From Cellulophaga sp. 20_2_10 (lineage in GTDB: Bacteria > Bacteroidota > Bacteroidia > Flavobacteriales > Flavobacteriaceae): a stretch of 37,432 nt of DNA. The DNA is taken from positions 1 to 37,432 of the forward strand of contig NZ_JAMCOJ010000014.1 in NCBI RefSeq assembly GCF_023476645.1, read 5' to 3'. The stretch's first letter is position 1. Each line of letters begins with the position of its first letter. The notes under the pieces were generated by a model. The model ran no database searches and had not been told where the DNA came from. It was given only the letters and a program-made list of their open reading frames with translations. Made by a program: the position numbers and the translations under genes. Below, one piece after another: positions 17,309 through 27,360 of the stretch.

Positions 17309-18112
17309 TTATAGTGATGTGTTAAATTCATAATTTTTAATAGAAATAAGATTGTAAGAAAGTACTTTCTTTCCGACTTCAGTTTTGTTGCTTGTAAACA
17401 GAGGGGGCTTAAGTCTCTTAGCCTTAGCTTCTTGGGTGTAGTATTGTTCTTTTGTAGGGTAAGTAGGGTATACCGCATTAAAAATTTCATTCCAATAGCT
17501 TTTTTCAATTATTAGGGTGATAACCGATATGCAATCTGTAATGTCTATTAAGTTTATAGGGTGATTACCGTTTGCTACCACATCTTTTTTTACTAAATGA
17601 TGAATAGGATGTCTACCATTGCCAATAAGACCTCCAAAACGAATTATAGTCGCTTTTAAGCTATTGTCCTCTAAAAAGAGTTGTTCTATATCTAGTAATT
17701 GTTTTGCAGCGCTTGTAGCTGGCTTAGGAGTTGTTTTTTCTGTAACATCACCATTTATGTTCCCGTATACAGATGTGCTACTCACAAAAATTACATTGGC
17801 TACACCTGCAACTTTCGTACGTTGGTGCACAAGTTTCATTTTTTCATAATAGTTGGTCGTATCACCTGTTTTCATTCTAGGGGGAATGTTGATGATAAGT
17901 ATTTCGGCTTCATTTAAAAACAAATCTAATTGTGTTGTAAAATCAGCATCATTTAAATCAACCAAAAAAGGCAATATAGACTGTGCCTCTAGTAGAGGCA
18001 ATTTATCTTTAGTGGTTGTACTACCATGAATGGTGTATCCCTTTTGTTGTAATGTTGTGGCTAAAGGTAGACCAAGCCATCCGCAGCCAAAGACTGCTAT
18101 TTTATTTTTCAA
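17309..18112 (-). CDS. NAD(P)-binding Rossmann-fold protein (SDR/epimerase-like, YeeZ type)
   Basis: A 267-aa protein starting directly with the dinucleotide-binding loop VFGCGWLGLPLA (GxGxxG type). It continues with IINIPPRMK, the Ser/Tyr region VSSTSVYGNINGDVTE (YxxxN rather than the usual YxxxK), and IRFGGLIGNGRHPI. This fits the atypical extended-SDR group that includes YeeZ; substrate is unknown. The start codon is TTG and overlaps the stop of the upstream M28 gene as TTGA, so translation is probably coupled. No ATG is available closer to the motif. Confidence 0.78.
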   Translation of the reverse strand: MKNKIAVFGCGWLGLPLATTLQQKGYTIHGSTTTKDKLPLLEAQSILPFLVDLNDADFTTQLDLFLNEAEILIINIPPRMKTGDTTNYYEKMKLVHQRTKVAGVANVIFVSSTSVYGNINGDVTEKTTPKPATSAAKQLLDIEQLFLEDNSLKATIIRFGGLIGNGRHPIHHLVKKDVVANGNHPINLIDITDCISVITLIIEKSYWNEIFNAVYPTYPTKEQYYTQEAKAKRLKPPLFTSNKTEVGKKVLSYNLISIKNYEFNTSL

Positions 18113-20388
18113 AATTTTACTGTTTTTGTAATTAGTATAGCATCGTTTAAAACAAAGGGCATCGGTATTTCATTTTCTGGTCTTGCAGGAATACTAAAAT
18201 TATCATTTGTAAGTAAGTCATTAGAGGCTTCATAAAACGTTAGCTCTAAAGGAGTGTTTGGTTCTAGAACCAGATTTATTTCTGTATAATTAGTATTACT
18301 TATATAGTGCGTCATAAATTTACTGGTAGTACTTAATAAAGAGTAGTCTGGTAATGTTACACCGTTTACAATTGCTTGCTCTAAAGCAACATTGTTTTTG
18401 TAAATATCCAAACGGTTAACATTACGTTGTGGTGTAACACAAATTTTTAAATGTCTTTTGTTCTTAATTATGGTGTCTAGTATTTTTTCAATTTTAGGAA
18501 CTGCTATATCTTTAACGGTCGCATTGGCAACATAATTAAAATTAGAGTTGTATTTGCTGCTAATGGTGGTGTTGGCAATTTTATTAGCTGTTGTTTTACT
18601 GTCATCTACATACTGTGCTGTCCATTTGGTTAAGTAACTATCATAAGTTGCCCATTTGGCGGTATTATTATCAGCATCTAATACATAAAGTAAACTGCTA
18701 GGTTTTGCGTTGTCTTTGGTGAAGCCCGAGTTAAAATGTGCCATAGCAAAACCTCCTAAACTTAGTATAAAGCACAACAATGCTAATCTATTTTTATGTT
18801 TGTAAAAACCAAAAATAGGCAAAATAGCAACAAATAATAATGTTGTTAGTACGGTTGTAGCAACTAACATCTTTAAACCTAAACCAACCGGAAACATTTT
18901 TACAAATGGTGCAAATATGGTTATAGCAGGTAGCGTTAAAAAGAATAAAAGATAAGCATTTGGTTTCTTTTGGTTGCTAACAATCATAAACGACACTAAA
19001 AGTGCAAACACGGGTACAATAGTATAGCTGGCTCCTTTTAAATACCAAGCTGCCAAACCAGAAATTAAAAGCCATATAAAAATAGGTGCAACTATTAAGT
19101 TCGCAGTTTCTATTTTTTTAAATTTATGGTATACATAAAAGCAAATGGCAAGTGCAAATAGGGTAAATGTGGCAATATATGTGTACCCATTATAGGTAAA
19201 GCCGTGCAGAATATCTTTGTATTGTGGGTATATTGTATGCAGGGCTGTCCAGCTAAAATAACCAAGAACACCAGTTAGTAAAAGTGAGATTAAAAGTGGT
19301 GCAAAACCTGTAGCTATTTCTTTTGCATCTAGGCTTTTATTTTTGAATCCTTTGATTATTAAAATGATAAATAATAGTACGGCAAAGGCAAGCATTGGCC
19401 ATATCCAACTAAAAGGATAAGACACAGTTTTAAACACCGGAACTGTAAAATAAATAGCATCTTCATTATTTTTTAAGGTCGATAAGTCTGCATCTGCAAA
19501 ATGGTGTAACAACGGCATTAAATAGCTTCCTTGGTGTGCTAAAGTCTTTTTATCTAAACGCTCATAATTATCTTTTTCTGTATGATAATCAAAATGATCG
19601 TCTATAAAAGCAAAATTGAAACCTTGGATATCTGCGTCTTCTCTAAAAACAGTTAAATCCGTGTCATTTGGTAGCATTTTGTAGATACTATATGCTAAAG
19701 AGTTTGCAACGGGGTATTCTGGATTTGCAGCTGTAAATTCTTCAATTAGTCTACTGTTTCCTTGGTTGGTTTCTATAAGCATATAACTTGGGCCACCACT
19801 GCCACGAGCTTCAAAATTAAGAACCAAACCAATATTTTTAGCCCAGGGATGCTTGTTTACAAACAATTTAGCACCATTTAAGCCTAACTCTTCTCCGTCA
19901 GAAAGTAAAATTATAATATCGTTTTCTGGAGTTTTACCTTTTTGTAAATATGCGCGTACACTTTCTAAAATAGTAGCTACACCACTGCCGGCATCGCTAG
20001 CACCTAATGATGAATGCGGATTGCTGTCGTAATGAGAGAGTAATAACAAAGCCTTGTTGTTTGTTTTGCCCTTAATTTTAGCTAAAATATTACTAGCGTA
20101 AGACAAAGTTCCCCAATTGCCGGCAGTATAACCTTCTTGTATGGTAGTTTCTAATCCTAATTTTTGTAGTTCTGCTACAATATAATTTTTAACATCTGCA
20201 TGTGCTTTAAAACCAATTGCGTGTGGTTCTGTACTAATTTCCGCAACGTGCTTTAATGCTCTGTCTGTAGAAAAATTTGTGAGTTCATTAGTTTCATCAG
20301 CAGAATAAGTAGGCATTATAGATACAAAACTAAAGTAAGTGGCTAGTAGTAAAAGTATTAGGGTTAAAATTCTTGCTATTCTGCTCAT
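18109..20388 (-). CDS. membrane-anchored M28 family metallopeptidase
   Basis: A 759-aa protein with an N-terminal membrane anchor (about 6-26), an M28 zinc aminopeptidase domain (about 40-310), seven or more transmembrane segments (about 325-560) and a C-terminal soluble domain. The two-zinc site is visible: H in LLSHYDSNP, D in GASDAGSG, EE in SDGEELGLNG, an acidic residue in NFEARGSGG, and H in FDYHTEKDNYE. The layout resembles ER metallopeptidase-like M28 proteins. It probably trims peptides outside the cytoplasm. It is the first gene of a two-gene unit with the Rossmann protein. Confidence 0.88.
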   Translation of the reverse strand: MSRIARILTLILLLLATYFSFVSIMPTYSADETNELTNFSTDRALKHVAEISTEPHAIGFKAHADVKNYIVAELQKLGLETTIQEGYTAGNWGTLSYASNILAKIKGKTNNKALLLLSHYDSNPHSSLGASDAGSGVATILESVRAYLQKGKTPENDIIILLSDGEELGLNGAKLFVNKHPWAKNIGLVLNFEARGSGGPSYMLIETNQGNSRLIEEFTAANPEYPVANSLAYSIYKMLPNDTDLTVFREDADIQGFNFAFIDDHFDYHTEKDNYERLDKKTLAHQGSYLMPLLHHFADADLSTLKNNEDAIYFTVPVFKTVSYPFSWIWPMLAFAVLLFIILIIKGFKNKSLDAKEIATGFAPLLISLLLTGVLGYFSWTALHTIYPQYKDILHGFTYNGYTYIATFTLFALAICFYVYHKFKKIETANLIVAPIFIWLLISGLAAWYLKGASYTIVPVFALLVSFMIVSNQKKPNAYLLFFLTLPAITIFAPFVKMFPVGLGLKMLVATTVLTTLLFVAILPIFGFYKHKNRLALLCFILSLGGFAMAHFNSGFTKDNAKPSSLLYVLDADNNTAKWATYDSYLTKWTAQYVDDSKTTANKIANTTISSKYNSNFNYVANATVKDIAVPKIEKILDTIIKNKRHLKICVTPQRNVNRLDIYKNNVALEQAIVNGVTLPDYSLLSTTSKFMTHYISNTNYTEINLVLEPNTPLELTFYEASNDLLTNDNFSIPARPENEIPMPFVLNDAILITKTVKF

Positions 20389-20508
20389 TTTATTAAGTAT
20401 TTCTAATTCGATACCTTAAAATTATACAAATTTGATGCTTTTAATGCAATTTATTTAGATAATTCATTAATAATCACTAGATTTAAGATTAACCTAAAAC
20501 CAAATATT

Positions 20509-20973
20509 ATGGGAATTAAAAGCTTTCAGGGAGTGCGGAAGACCTTAAAAAAGGAATTTGAGGCACCAATTTTAGTAGCAGACTATATGACTAAAAAGTT
20601 AGTAACCTTTAGGCCAGAGCAGTCTATTTTAGAAGTAATGGAGCTATTTACCAAGCACAATATTTCAGGCGGACCAGTATTAGATACAAACGGTTTTTTA
20701 GTAGGCATTATTTCGGAAGCGGATTGTATGAAGCAAATTTCGGAAAGCCGCTATTTTAATCAGCCTATATTAGATAAAAGTGTTGAGAATTTTATGACTA
20801 GAGATGTGGAATTTATTTCTCCCGACATCAGTATTTTTGATGCCGCAGGTATTTTTGTAAAGCACAACAGACGAAGGCTTCCTGTACTTAAAGATGATAT
20901 TTTAGTGGGACAATTAAGTCGTAAAGATGTGGTTGTGGCAGCATTAAAATTAAACGGACAAAATTATAAATAG
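20509..20973 (+). CDS. CBS-domain pair protein
   Basis: A 154-aa protein made of two CBS domains: about 25-75 (MTKKLVTFRPEQSILEVMEL, then GGPVLDTNGFLVGIISEAD) and about 95-148 (MTRDVEFISPDISIFDAAGI, then RRRLPVLKDDILVGQLSRKD). Such stand-alone Bateman modules bind adenine nucleotides and regulate partner proteins. The partner is not evident here, since the downstream gene is separated by a terminator. Confidence 0.88.
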   Translation: MGIKSFQGVRKTLKKEFEAPILVADYMTKKLVTFRPEQSILEVMELFTKHNISGGPVLDTNGFLVGIISEADCMKQISESRYFNQPILDKSVENFMTRDVEFISPDISIFDAAGIFVKHNRRRLPVLKDDILVGQLSRKDVVVAALKLNGQNYK

Positions 20974-21001
20974 TACACCTTATGATTTCTATTAATTTAT
21001 G

Positions 21002-21035
21002 AATGGCTTCTGTCCCCAGAAGCCATTTTTTTTTG
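21002..21035 (+). terminator. intrinsic terminator after the CBS gene
   Basis: Stem AATGGCTTCTG (21002-21012) and CAGAAGCCATT (21017-21027) with loop TCCC, followed by a run of T. A clear rho-independent terminator. Confidence 0.92.
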
Positions 21036-21107
21036 TTTAAAAACGATTACTTTATTTAAAATATATGTAGCTTGCGGCTTTAATTGAAAGTTTTATCCTG
21101 CAAATTG

Positions 21108-22961
21108 ATGAGTACTACTAAACAATTCTACAAGCAAATATTTATTGCCTTTTTATTCAACTTAATTATTGTTTTTATAATAGCTGCTAGCTATATAAAG
21201 TATGTAGAAATTGCAGATTATTTTGCATCCAAAGTATATGTGGCAATATCTACGGTTAGTCATTTTATATTATTAACTACACCCATATTTTTACTAAGTG
21301 CATTACTCTTTTTTATCACAAAGAAAAAAGGGCTTACAAAAGGTTTTTTTGTTCTAATTTCTAGTCTTTTTATTTTAGGTTTAAAGTTAGATAGTATAGT
21401 GTTTAGTCAGTTTAGATACCATTTATCTCCTTTTGTATTTAGATTGGTTTTTGGTAAAAAAGCATCGGATGTTTTTGAGTTTTCAGATACCACTTTTTTT
21501 AGCGTAATAGTAGCTACCGTGGCTTTAGTAGGGGTGCAGTTTTTATTCTTGTTTTTAGGTAAATTAATTGTTAGAAAAGAGTTTAATTTAAGAGTTAAGC
21601 TTTTATGTATTGTGTTTTTTACATCACTTGTTTGTACCCATTTAGTATATATGTGGGCAGATGCAAGCTATTACAGACCAGTAACACAAATAGCGAGTGT
21701 GTATCCTCTTTTTCATCCTTTAACGGCAAAACGTTTTTTAGCAAAAATTAATGTGGTAGACCCAGAAAAGGCTATAAAAAATAGGGATTTATATAATATT
21801 ACAACAAGTAATTCTATTGTTTATCCTTTGCATAAAATAGAGTCTGTTGCTCCAGAAGTTAAAAAGAACATACTTTTTATAACCTTAGATTCCTGGCGTT
21901 TTGACTGTATGGATAGTATTGTAAGTCCAAATATGTACAAATTGTCTAAAAAGTCGCAGGTGTTCGAAAAGCATTTTAGTGGGTCTAATGGCACAGATGG
22001 TGGTATTTTTTCTCTTTTTTATGGCTTTACAGGCTTGTATTGGGAACAATTTACCAAGTTAGAGCGTTCTCCTGTTTTTATAGATGAGTTTTTAAAGCAA
22101 GGTTATGATATTGGAATTTACGGTAGTGCAAATGTGCAAAATCCTCCTTTTGATAAAAATGTTTTTAGTGCTGTTCCTAATTTAAGATTGTCTTCTAACG
22201 GTGACTCACCATCTGCAAGAGATGCGGAAATAACTGAAGAATGGATTGCTAATTTGGATGAAAAGGATGGAGAAACTCCTTTCTTTGATTTTCTGTTTTA
22301 TGATGCGGCCCATGGGTACGATTACCCTAAAGATTACGATATTAAATTTAAGCCATCGTCTAAAGAAGTAAACTATTTAGGGTTAGATTCTAATGATACA
22401 GAAAAGTATACAATGTTTTTTAATAGGTATAAAAACGCAGTGTATTATATAGATGATTTGGTGGGCGATGTACTAAAAGCATTAGAAGAAAAAAACTTGT
22501 TAGAGTCTACTATTATTGTGGTTACAGGAGATCACGGTCAAGAGTTAGATGACAACAAAAAGGGGTATTGGTCTCACGGCGGTAACTTTACTAAATATCA
22601 AATTCAGGTTCCTATGTTTGTTTTTGATGCTTCTAAAGCTGCAAAAGAGTACAAAACAACTTCTTTACATTATGATATTGTACCTACATTAATGAAAAAT
22701 TATATGGGTGTAAAAAATCCTATTGGAGATTATAGTATGGGTCAGGATTTGTACAATTTAAGCCATAGAGATTGGTTTGTAAGTGGCTACAATAATAATT
22801 ACGCTATTATTGAAAAAGACCGAATTACAAAGGTGTACTCTACAGGTTTGTTTGATGTTACAGATTTAAAACTAAACAAACTTATGGATGCAGAATTGCA
22901 TTACGATGTTATAAAAGAAGCCTTAGAACAAATTAATATGTTCTATGAGAAAAAGGAGTAG
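21108..22961 (+). CDS. inner-membrane sulfatase-fold protein, YejM/PbgA-like
   Basis: The ATG at 21108 (MSTTKQFYKQ) gives 617 aa; an in-frame TTG 24 bases upstream is less likely. There are five N-terminal transmembrane helices (about 10-205), then a periplasmic sulfatase/alkaline-phosphatase-fold domain (about 255-600) with FITLDSWRFDCMD, GTDGGIFSLFYG, VTGDHGQELDD and WSHGGNF. This matches the YejM (PbgA/LapC) architecture, which in enterobacteria senses LPS and controls its synthesis. Whether this one is enzymatic or a sensor cannot be told. It ends three bases before the convergent zinc-ribbon gene. Confidence 0.82.
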   Translation: MSTTKQFYKQIFIAFLFNLIIVFIIAASYIKYVEIADYFASKVYVAISTVSHFILLTTPIFLLSALLFFITKKKGLTKGFFVLISSLFILGLKLDSIVFSQFRYHLSPFVFRLVFGKKASDVFEFSDTTFFSVIVATVALVGVQFLFLFLGKLIVRKEFNLRVKLLCIVFFTSLVCTHLVYMWADASYYRPVTQIASVYPLFHPLTAKRFLAKINVVDPEKAIKNRDLYNITTSNSIVYPLHKIESVAPEVKKNILFITLDSWRFDCMDSIVSPNMYKLSKKSQVFEKHFSGSNGTDGGIFSLFYGFTGLYWEQFTKLERSPVFIDEFLKQGYDIGIYGSANVQNPPFDKNVFSAVPNLRLSSNGDSPSARDAEITEEWIANLDEKDGETPFFDFLFYDAAHGYDYPKDYDIKFKPSSKEVNYLGLDSNDTEKYTMFFNRYKNAVYYIDDLVGDVLKALEEKNLLESTIIVVTGDHGQELDDNKKGYWSHGGNFTKYQIQVPMFVFDASKAAKEYKTTSLHYDIVPTLMKNYMGVKNPIGDYSMGQDLYNLSHRDWFVSGYNNNYAIIEKDRITKVYSTGLFDVTDLKLNKLMDAELHYDVIKEALEQINMFYEKKE

Positions 22962-22963
22962 AG

Positions 22964-23353
22964 CTACTCGCGTTTCACAATCATATAATAGTCGTTATCT
23001 AAAGGTAAGTAGCCAAGGTCGTAGACAAAAAAGTAGGTAGTTCCTTTTTTTGTTGTGTAGGTGTTGGTAATAAACTCAAAGTCAAATCCTTTGTCTATTA
23101 AGCGCGTTCGGGTAGTTTTTGTTTTGCCTTCGGTGAGTGTAAAGCTATCTAAAACTCTATAGTTTTTGCGTAACCTATTGTTTATATTTCTAATTAGGTT
23201 TTTACTGTCTTTATTAATTTTGTTATTGTAGGCATTTCTACAATAGTCTTCACAAAACTTTTTATCTGCTCTGCCAACTAGTTTTTTTCCGCATTCTAAA
23301 CAAGTAGTCTCCAAATTTATAAGTAACTTTTTAAGGGTTTTTATGTTTAACAA
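22964..23353 (-). CDS. small zinc-ribbon protein (paralogue of the 2299 gene)
   Basis: A protein of about 129 aa with CLEC...FCEDYC zinc ligands, the phrase KKLVGRADKKFC, a basic helix (NLIRNINNRLRKNYR), and the C-terminal TTYFFVYDLGYLPL. It has the same architecture as the protein at 2299-2715. No ATG precedes the first cysteine in frame. TTG at 23353 is the longest start, and TTG at 23314 (LETTCLEC) would match the paralogue's length better. Function is unknown. Confidence 0.72.
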   Translation of the reverse strand: MLNIKTLKKLLINLETTCLECGKKLVGRADKKFCEDYCRNAYNNKINKDSKNLIRNINNRLRKNYRVLDSFTLTEGKTKTTRTRLIDKGFDFEFITNTYTTKKGTTYFFVYDLGYLPLDNDYYMIVKRE

Positions 23354-23380
23354 GTTACAAATAAAACTGTTATGTTAAAT

Positions 23381-23950
23381 CTAACTTATATTAATCTTGT
23401 GTTTGGTTAATAAGCCTGCTAAGCCATTCTTGGAGAATTTAGCATTTTTTATGCGGTTATTTTCAGGATCTATGGCGTAGTTGTAAGCAGTTCTAAAGTC
23501 GGCCTTTTCTATTATTGTATCATCAAAAATGGCATTCTTTAAATTACAGGTTTCAAAACTAGATTCGCTTGCGTTAGCCATAGAAAAATCTACCTGTTCT
23601 AAATTACAATTTTTAAATACTGTTTTTTTAATTGTAAGCTTATAGAACGATGCTAGCTGCAAATTACAATCTGTAAAGGTAAAGGATAGCAAAAAAGGAT
23701 TACAGCCGTTAAACAGTACGCCTAGTAGCTTGCAGTTTGTAAATTCTACCGTGTTAAAAGATGTTTGCTGTGTTTTCGCATTGGTAAAATCGCACTCAAT
23801 AAACGTACATTCTACAAAATTAACATCAGACAAAAAAGCTTCAGCAAAAATACACTCTTCAAAAATACAATTATCATATTCTGCTATTGCTAACCTGTTC
23901 GTGGTGTAGTTTTCCTTGGTAAATGTTTTGTCTAATATAAGCGAATTCAT
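23381..23950 (-). CDS. pentapeptide-repeat protein
   Basis: A 189-aa protein built of A(D/N)LxX-like five-residue repeats (CIFEECIFAEAFLSDVNFVE, CTFIECDFTNAKTQ, NCNLEQVDFSMANASESSFE) over most of its length, forming a right-handed quadrilateral beta-helix. Cysteine or Asn often occupies the inner position. No signal peptide. Some pentapeptide proteins protect gyrase (Qnr), but nothing here shows that. It overlaps the upstream gene by 4 bp (ATGA), indicating coupling. Confidence 0.82.
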   Translation of the reverse strand: MNSLILDKTFTKENYTTNRLAIAEYDNCIFEECIFAEAFLSDVNFVECTFIECDFTNAKTQQTSFNTVEFTNCKLLGVLFNGCNPFLLSFTFTDCNLQLASFYKLTIKKTVFKNCNLEQVDFSMANASESSFETCNLKNAIFDDTIIEKADFRTAYNYAIDPENNRIKNAKFSKNGLAGLLTKHKINIS

Positions 23951-24498
23951 ATGTTTGAGTTATTACTTTGTATTGCTTCAATTTTACGTACTAAAGACTC
24001 TTTTTCTGTAACAGAGATTCTATTTAAAGACGAATTTATTCCCCCTTTAAGGGTGTTATATTTCTCTAGAGTAAACTCTAGCGTTAGAATTGTTTCAAAA
24101 AGGAATTTTTTGGTTTTTACACTTTCTATATCAGCAATCGGAATTGTTGTTTTTTTAAGAATGGTTCTTGTTTTTCGTATCCAGATAGCGTACTCAGAAA
24201 CGTATATATTGTTAGGGTCAATTTCACATATTACCTCGTCTTGTTTAAACTGATTGTATATCATTAGCAGTAAATAAATTGACATTAGTACTGGAGAAAG
24301 TAATAGTACGGACATAAATATCAAGAATATAATAGATGTTATATCCGCTATTGTTCTACTGTTAAAAAGACTTAAAAGCACTGTTACGGTACCTATTGAT
24401 ATTCCTATGAAAAAAAGAAGAAAAATACTAAGCACCAATACTCTTGTAATTTTTTCTTTTTTAGATTGATAAAAAATAGCTTTGTTTTCTGACTTCAT
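23947..24498 (-). CDS. membrane protein with PH-like domain, 183 aa
   Basis: Two hydrophobic hairpin helices (about 19-45 and 51-85) are followed by a beta-rich C-terminal domain (about 95-170: IYVSEYAIWIRKTRTILKKT, DIESVKTKKFLFETILTLEF), which resembles bacterial PH domains. Family assignment is tentative and function unknown. It overlaps the start of the pentapeptide gene by 4 bp, so the two are made together. Confidence 0.6.
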   Translation of the reverse strand: MKSENKAIFYQSKKEKITRVLVLSIFLLFFIGISIGTVTVLLSLFNSRTIADITSIIFLIFMSVLLLSPVLMSIYLLLMIYNQFKQDEVICEIDPNNIYVSEYAIWIRKTRTILKKTTIPIADIESVKTKKFLFETILTLEFTLEKYNTLKGGINSSLNRISVTEKESLVRKIEAIQSNNSNI

Positions 24499-24574
24499 CT
24501 CTTGATTTAAAGGCGTTCTAATCTCTAGAATAAAAATTTTAGGATCCTAGAAAACACCGGCTTGTCCATCTATT

Positions 24575-26092
24575 TTATTTTGATATATATTTTAATTGCG
24601 CTGTATTATGAGAGTTGTCGTTGAATTTTTTATTATAAATTATAGATGCTTTTTGTTTTGTAACATCAAAAACTTCTATGCCATTTTCAGTAATGTAAAT
24701 AAAGCGATTTTCATCTAGTAATTCTATATTAGATAGTGGTTTTCTGGTGCTATTAAACTCTTGATAATCTTCTTCATTTAAATAAAAAATGGTCTTAGAG
24801 GTACTTCCAACTATCTTATCGTTAATTAGAGTCCAGTTGAGAATACTACCTTCTATAACTTTTTTCCATTTTAGAGTTCCATCATTGGTGTTAATGGCAA
24901 AAACAGCAGACTTAGTAGCGCTGCCATTTTTAATAACAGTATATAAAATATTATTCTCCAAAAAGCTGTTTCCACTACTCTGAAAAGTAAAGTTTTCATC
25001 TGTAAATGTCCATTTAAATACTGAAGGATTTTTTATAAATGTATTTTCTGGATCAGAAAGATCTAGATCATTAATAGTATTACCATCTTCGTTTAATGGA
25101 AGACAGTAGAACTTTCCGTTTTCATCTCCAATATAGATGTTTTTACCATCTGTTTGCATCTTAGCATATATTGGTTTTTCAAAGTGCTTGTAGTTCTCTT
25201 CGTCTTCAAACATGCCGTAGCTGTATCTTGACCCAGTCTCAGCGCCATATTTCTCTAAATACACGGCAGAATTTACAAAATAGTAGTCATGGGGATATGA
25301 TTTGTATTTTACTGGGGCAAATAGGTTAAAATGTGTTGGAAGACGTTCTTTCCAAATAATCTTGCCTGTTGCCTTATTAAAATTGTACAATAAAGGTGTT
25401 GTTCTTCTTGGATAGCCGTGAGATGCAATAACAACATTTTTATGGTCTACTAGTGGTTGCGACATAAATAGAGGCCTAATATTATCAACATCTATAACCT
25501 CATTGTTTAATGTAAGTTCTATTCCGGTACTTTGACGACCATAAATTTGCTTCTCCCAGATAATCTTCCCTGAATTAATATTAAAATTAGCCAGCTTACC
25601 ACTCTCAAATGGCAGAAAAATATTTTGTTCATCAACAACAAAACTATTTCTATTTCCCTGAGAGTCTAACGCACTAGTATACTCCCAAACTATTTCATTA
25701 GTTTCTGTGTTAAAGTTGTAAATACTACCCTCTGTAGCTATTAAAAGAGTGTTCTGTGTTACCTTAGTAGGGATACCTTTTTCTTTTTTGTAAAAAATGT
25801 TATTTTCTACAGAATAGAAATACAAAATGCCAAAAAGGATTAAAAGTAGAAATAGAGGTATATACTTATTTTTCTTTCGCTTAAATAGTAACCAAATTGT
25901 TTCAAACCCAACAAAAATACAAGCAGCAAAGAAGATTATGTTTACAAAAGACGCTAACCCTATAAAGTTTTCTATGTCATATAACAGCCCTTCAAGTCTA
26001 GCTGGTTTGCCAATAAACATTAATAATCCTAATGGTATATAGCATATGCTTAAAAGTAAGAATCGGATAAATATGTATATTGTATTCTTCAT
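24575..26092 (-). CDS. membrane-anchored PQQ-like beta-propeller protein
   Basis: A 505-aa protein with three N-terminal transmembrane segments (about 5-100) and an external beta-propeller of PQQ/BamB-type repeats. Recurrent blades read NFNTETNEIVWEY, NFNINSGKIIWEK, NFNKATGKIIWKE and AINTNDGTLKWKK. Such propellers bind partner proteins or cofactors; no dehydrogenase residues can be assigned. It stands alone on the minus strand, 212 bp from the next gene. Confidence 0.75.
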   Translation of the reverse strand: MKNTIYIFIRFLLLSICYIPLGLLMFIGKPARLEGLLYDIENFIGLASFVNIIFFAACIFVGFETIWLLFKRKKNKYIPLFLLLILFGILYFYSVENNIFYKKEKGIPTKVTQNTLLIATEGSIYNFNTETNEIVWEYTSALDSQGNRNSFVVDEQNIFLPFESGKLANFNINSGKIIWEKQIYGRQSTGIELTLNNEVIDVDNIRPLFMSQPLVDHKNVVIASHGYPRRTTPLLYNFNKATGKIIWKERLPTHFNLFAPVKYKSYPHDYYFVNSAVYLEKYGAETGSRYSYGMFEDEENYKHFEKPIYAKMQTDGKNIYIGDENGKFYCLPLNEDGNTINDLDLSDPENTFIKNPSVFKWTFTDENFTFQSSGNSFLENNILYTVIKNGSATKSAVFAINTNDGTLKWKKVIEGSILNWTLINDKIVGSTSKTIFYLNEEDYQEFNSTRKPLSNIELLDENRFIYITENGIEVFDVTKQKASIIYNKKFNDNSHNTAQLKYISK

Positions 26093-26304
26093 AGTTCTGT
26101 TTGTAAATTGTGTTGAAAAATTACCGCGATCGGTTTTCTATGCGGTTAATAGAGAGGTTAAGCGCCTAATGTAGTACCTAAACACAGTAAAAAAGTTCAA
26201 AAAAAATAGTTTTAAAACCTATGAGCTTATTATGATAGCAGCTTAGATTAACAACTATTTATTTTATCTCAGATCTTCTTAAAATCATATATTTAACTAA
26301 AATT

Positions 26305-27210
26305 TTAAAAAGAATTAGAGCTTTCTTTAGATACGTTTTGGTGAAGCTCTTTTAGTAATTCATAAACTAGTGTTTGATTCTTTTCTTTATACCTTCTTAT
26401 CCAAAATGTATAAACAAAAAACACTCTGTTGCTTAATTTACTCTCTCGGCCACTGCTAGGAGAGTAATTTTCATCAGACAAAATACCTTTAACCTCTTCG
26501 CTAGCAAAGTCATTAATTGTATTCTCAATTTCTTTATATACATCCGAATAGCTATCTGCGTATGGGTCTTGAGAATACATTTTATTGGTTAAATCGTTTT
26601 CGTACCTTATAGATTCATTATTTTCTACTTCAGTATAAGCGGTTAATAAGGCTTTTACTATTGACGATGCACCTGAGTCTTTGTATAAATTGTTGTTTTT
26701 AAATAATAAATAAAGTACTTGTTTTTCCTTAGGTGTTATAAGTTTTTTTAAGTTCTCTGGACTTCTGTCTATACTACTCCAGATATAATTGATAATAGAA
26801 GAGTCGTCTAATGTTAACCTTGCTTTTCCAAATTGTTTGCTGTTGATAAATGCTCCACCGTTCCAAATACTTGTCATAATATTTGTATTCTCAAGGTCAC
26901 GAGATTTAAAAGCAAATTTTATGAAGTTTGTAGTATTTAGAATTGGAGTAGATTCACTCGTAAAACTAATTAGAGTTTCTGCATTAATTTGTTTTTCTAA
27001 AGTTGAAATTTCGGCATTACTATTTTCAATTTTATGGTTCGATTTGTCTAAATCTTCAGAGATAACATTAATAATAGAGTCTTTAACTGTTAATTGCGTT
27101 TGTAAATTATTAATCTTAATTTGCTGTTCTTCAGTTTTAGTATTGCAAGAATATAAAACAAATAAAATAACTATTAAAAATAGTGTTGAAATGTGTTTTT
27201 TGAAATTCAT
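26305..27210 (-). CDS. lipoprotein with coiled coil, 301 aa
   Basis: The signal peptide ends in a lipobox (LYSCNTK, Cys22), followed by a coiled coil at about 30-80 (INNLQTQLTVKDSIINVISE) and a helical C-terminal domain. It is predicted to sit in an outer or inner membrane. No family is recognised. It lies upstream of the propeller gene in the same direction. Confidence 0.65.
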   Translation of the reverse strand: MNFKKHISTLFLIVILFVLYSCNTKTEEQQIKINNLQTQLTVKDSIINVISEDLDKSNHKIENSNAEISTLEKQINAETLISFTSESTPILNTTNFIKFAFKSRDLENTNIMTSIWNGGAFINSKQFGKARLTLDDSSIINYIWSSIDRSPENLKKLITPKEKQVLYLLFKNNNLYKDSGASSIVKALLTAYTEVENNESIRYENDLTNKMYSQDPYADSYSDVYKEIENTINDFASEEVKGILSDENYSPSSGRESKLSNRVFFVYTFWIRRYKEKNQTLVYELLKELHQNVSKESSNSF

Positions 27211-27360
27211 ATTTTTAGCTCTTAAATTACTCTAACGTTAATTAAATTGTTTTTACGGTCTTGTATATAAAACACGGCGTATAAAAAAGTATTTAATTTT
27301 TAGATTAAATACAAAGTCGAATTTTTAACGGTCTAAATATTAAGATTATTACAGACTAAT

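Noticed and set aside
17239-17508. 89-aa minus-strand ORF
   Set aside because: It overlaps the Rossmann-protein gene in another frame and has no protein-like features.
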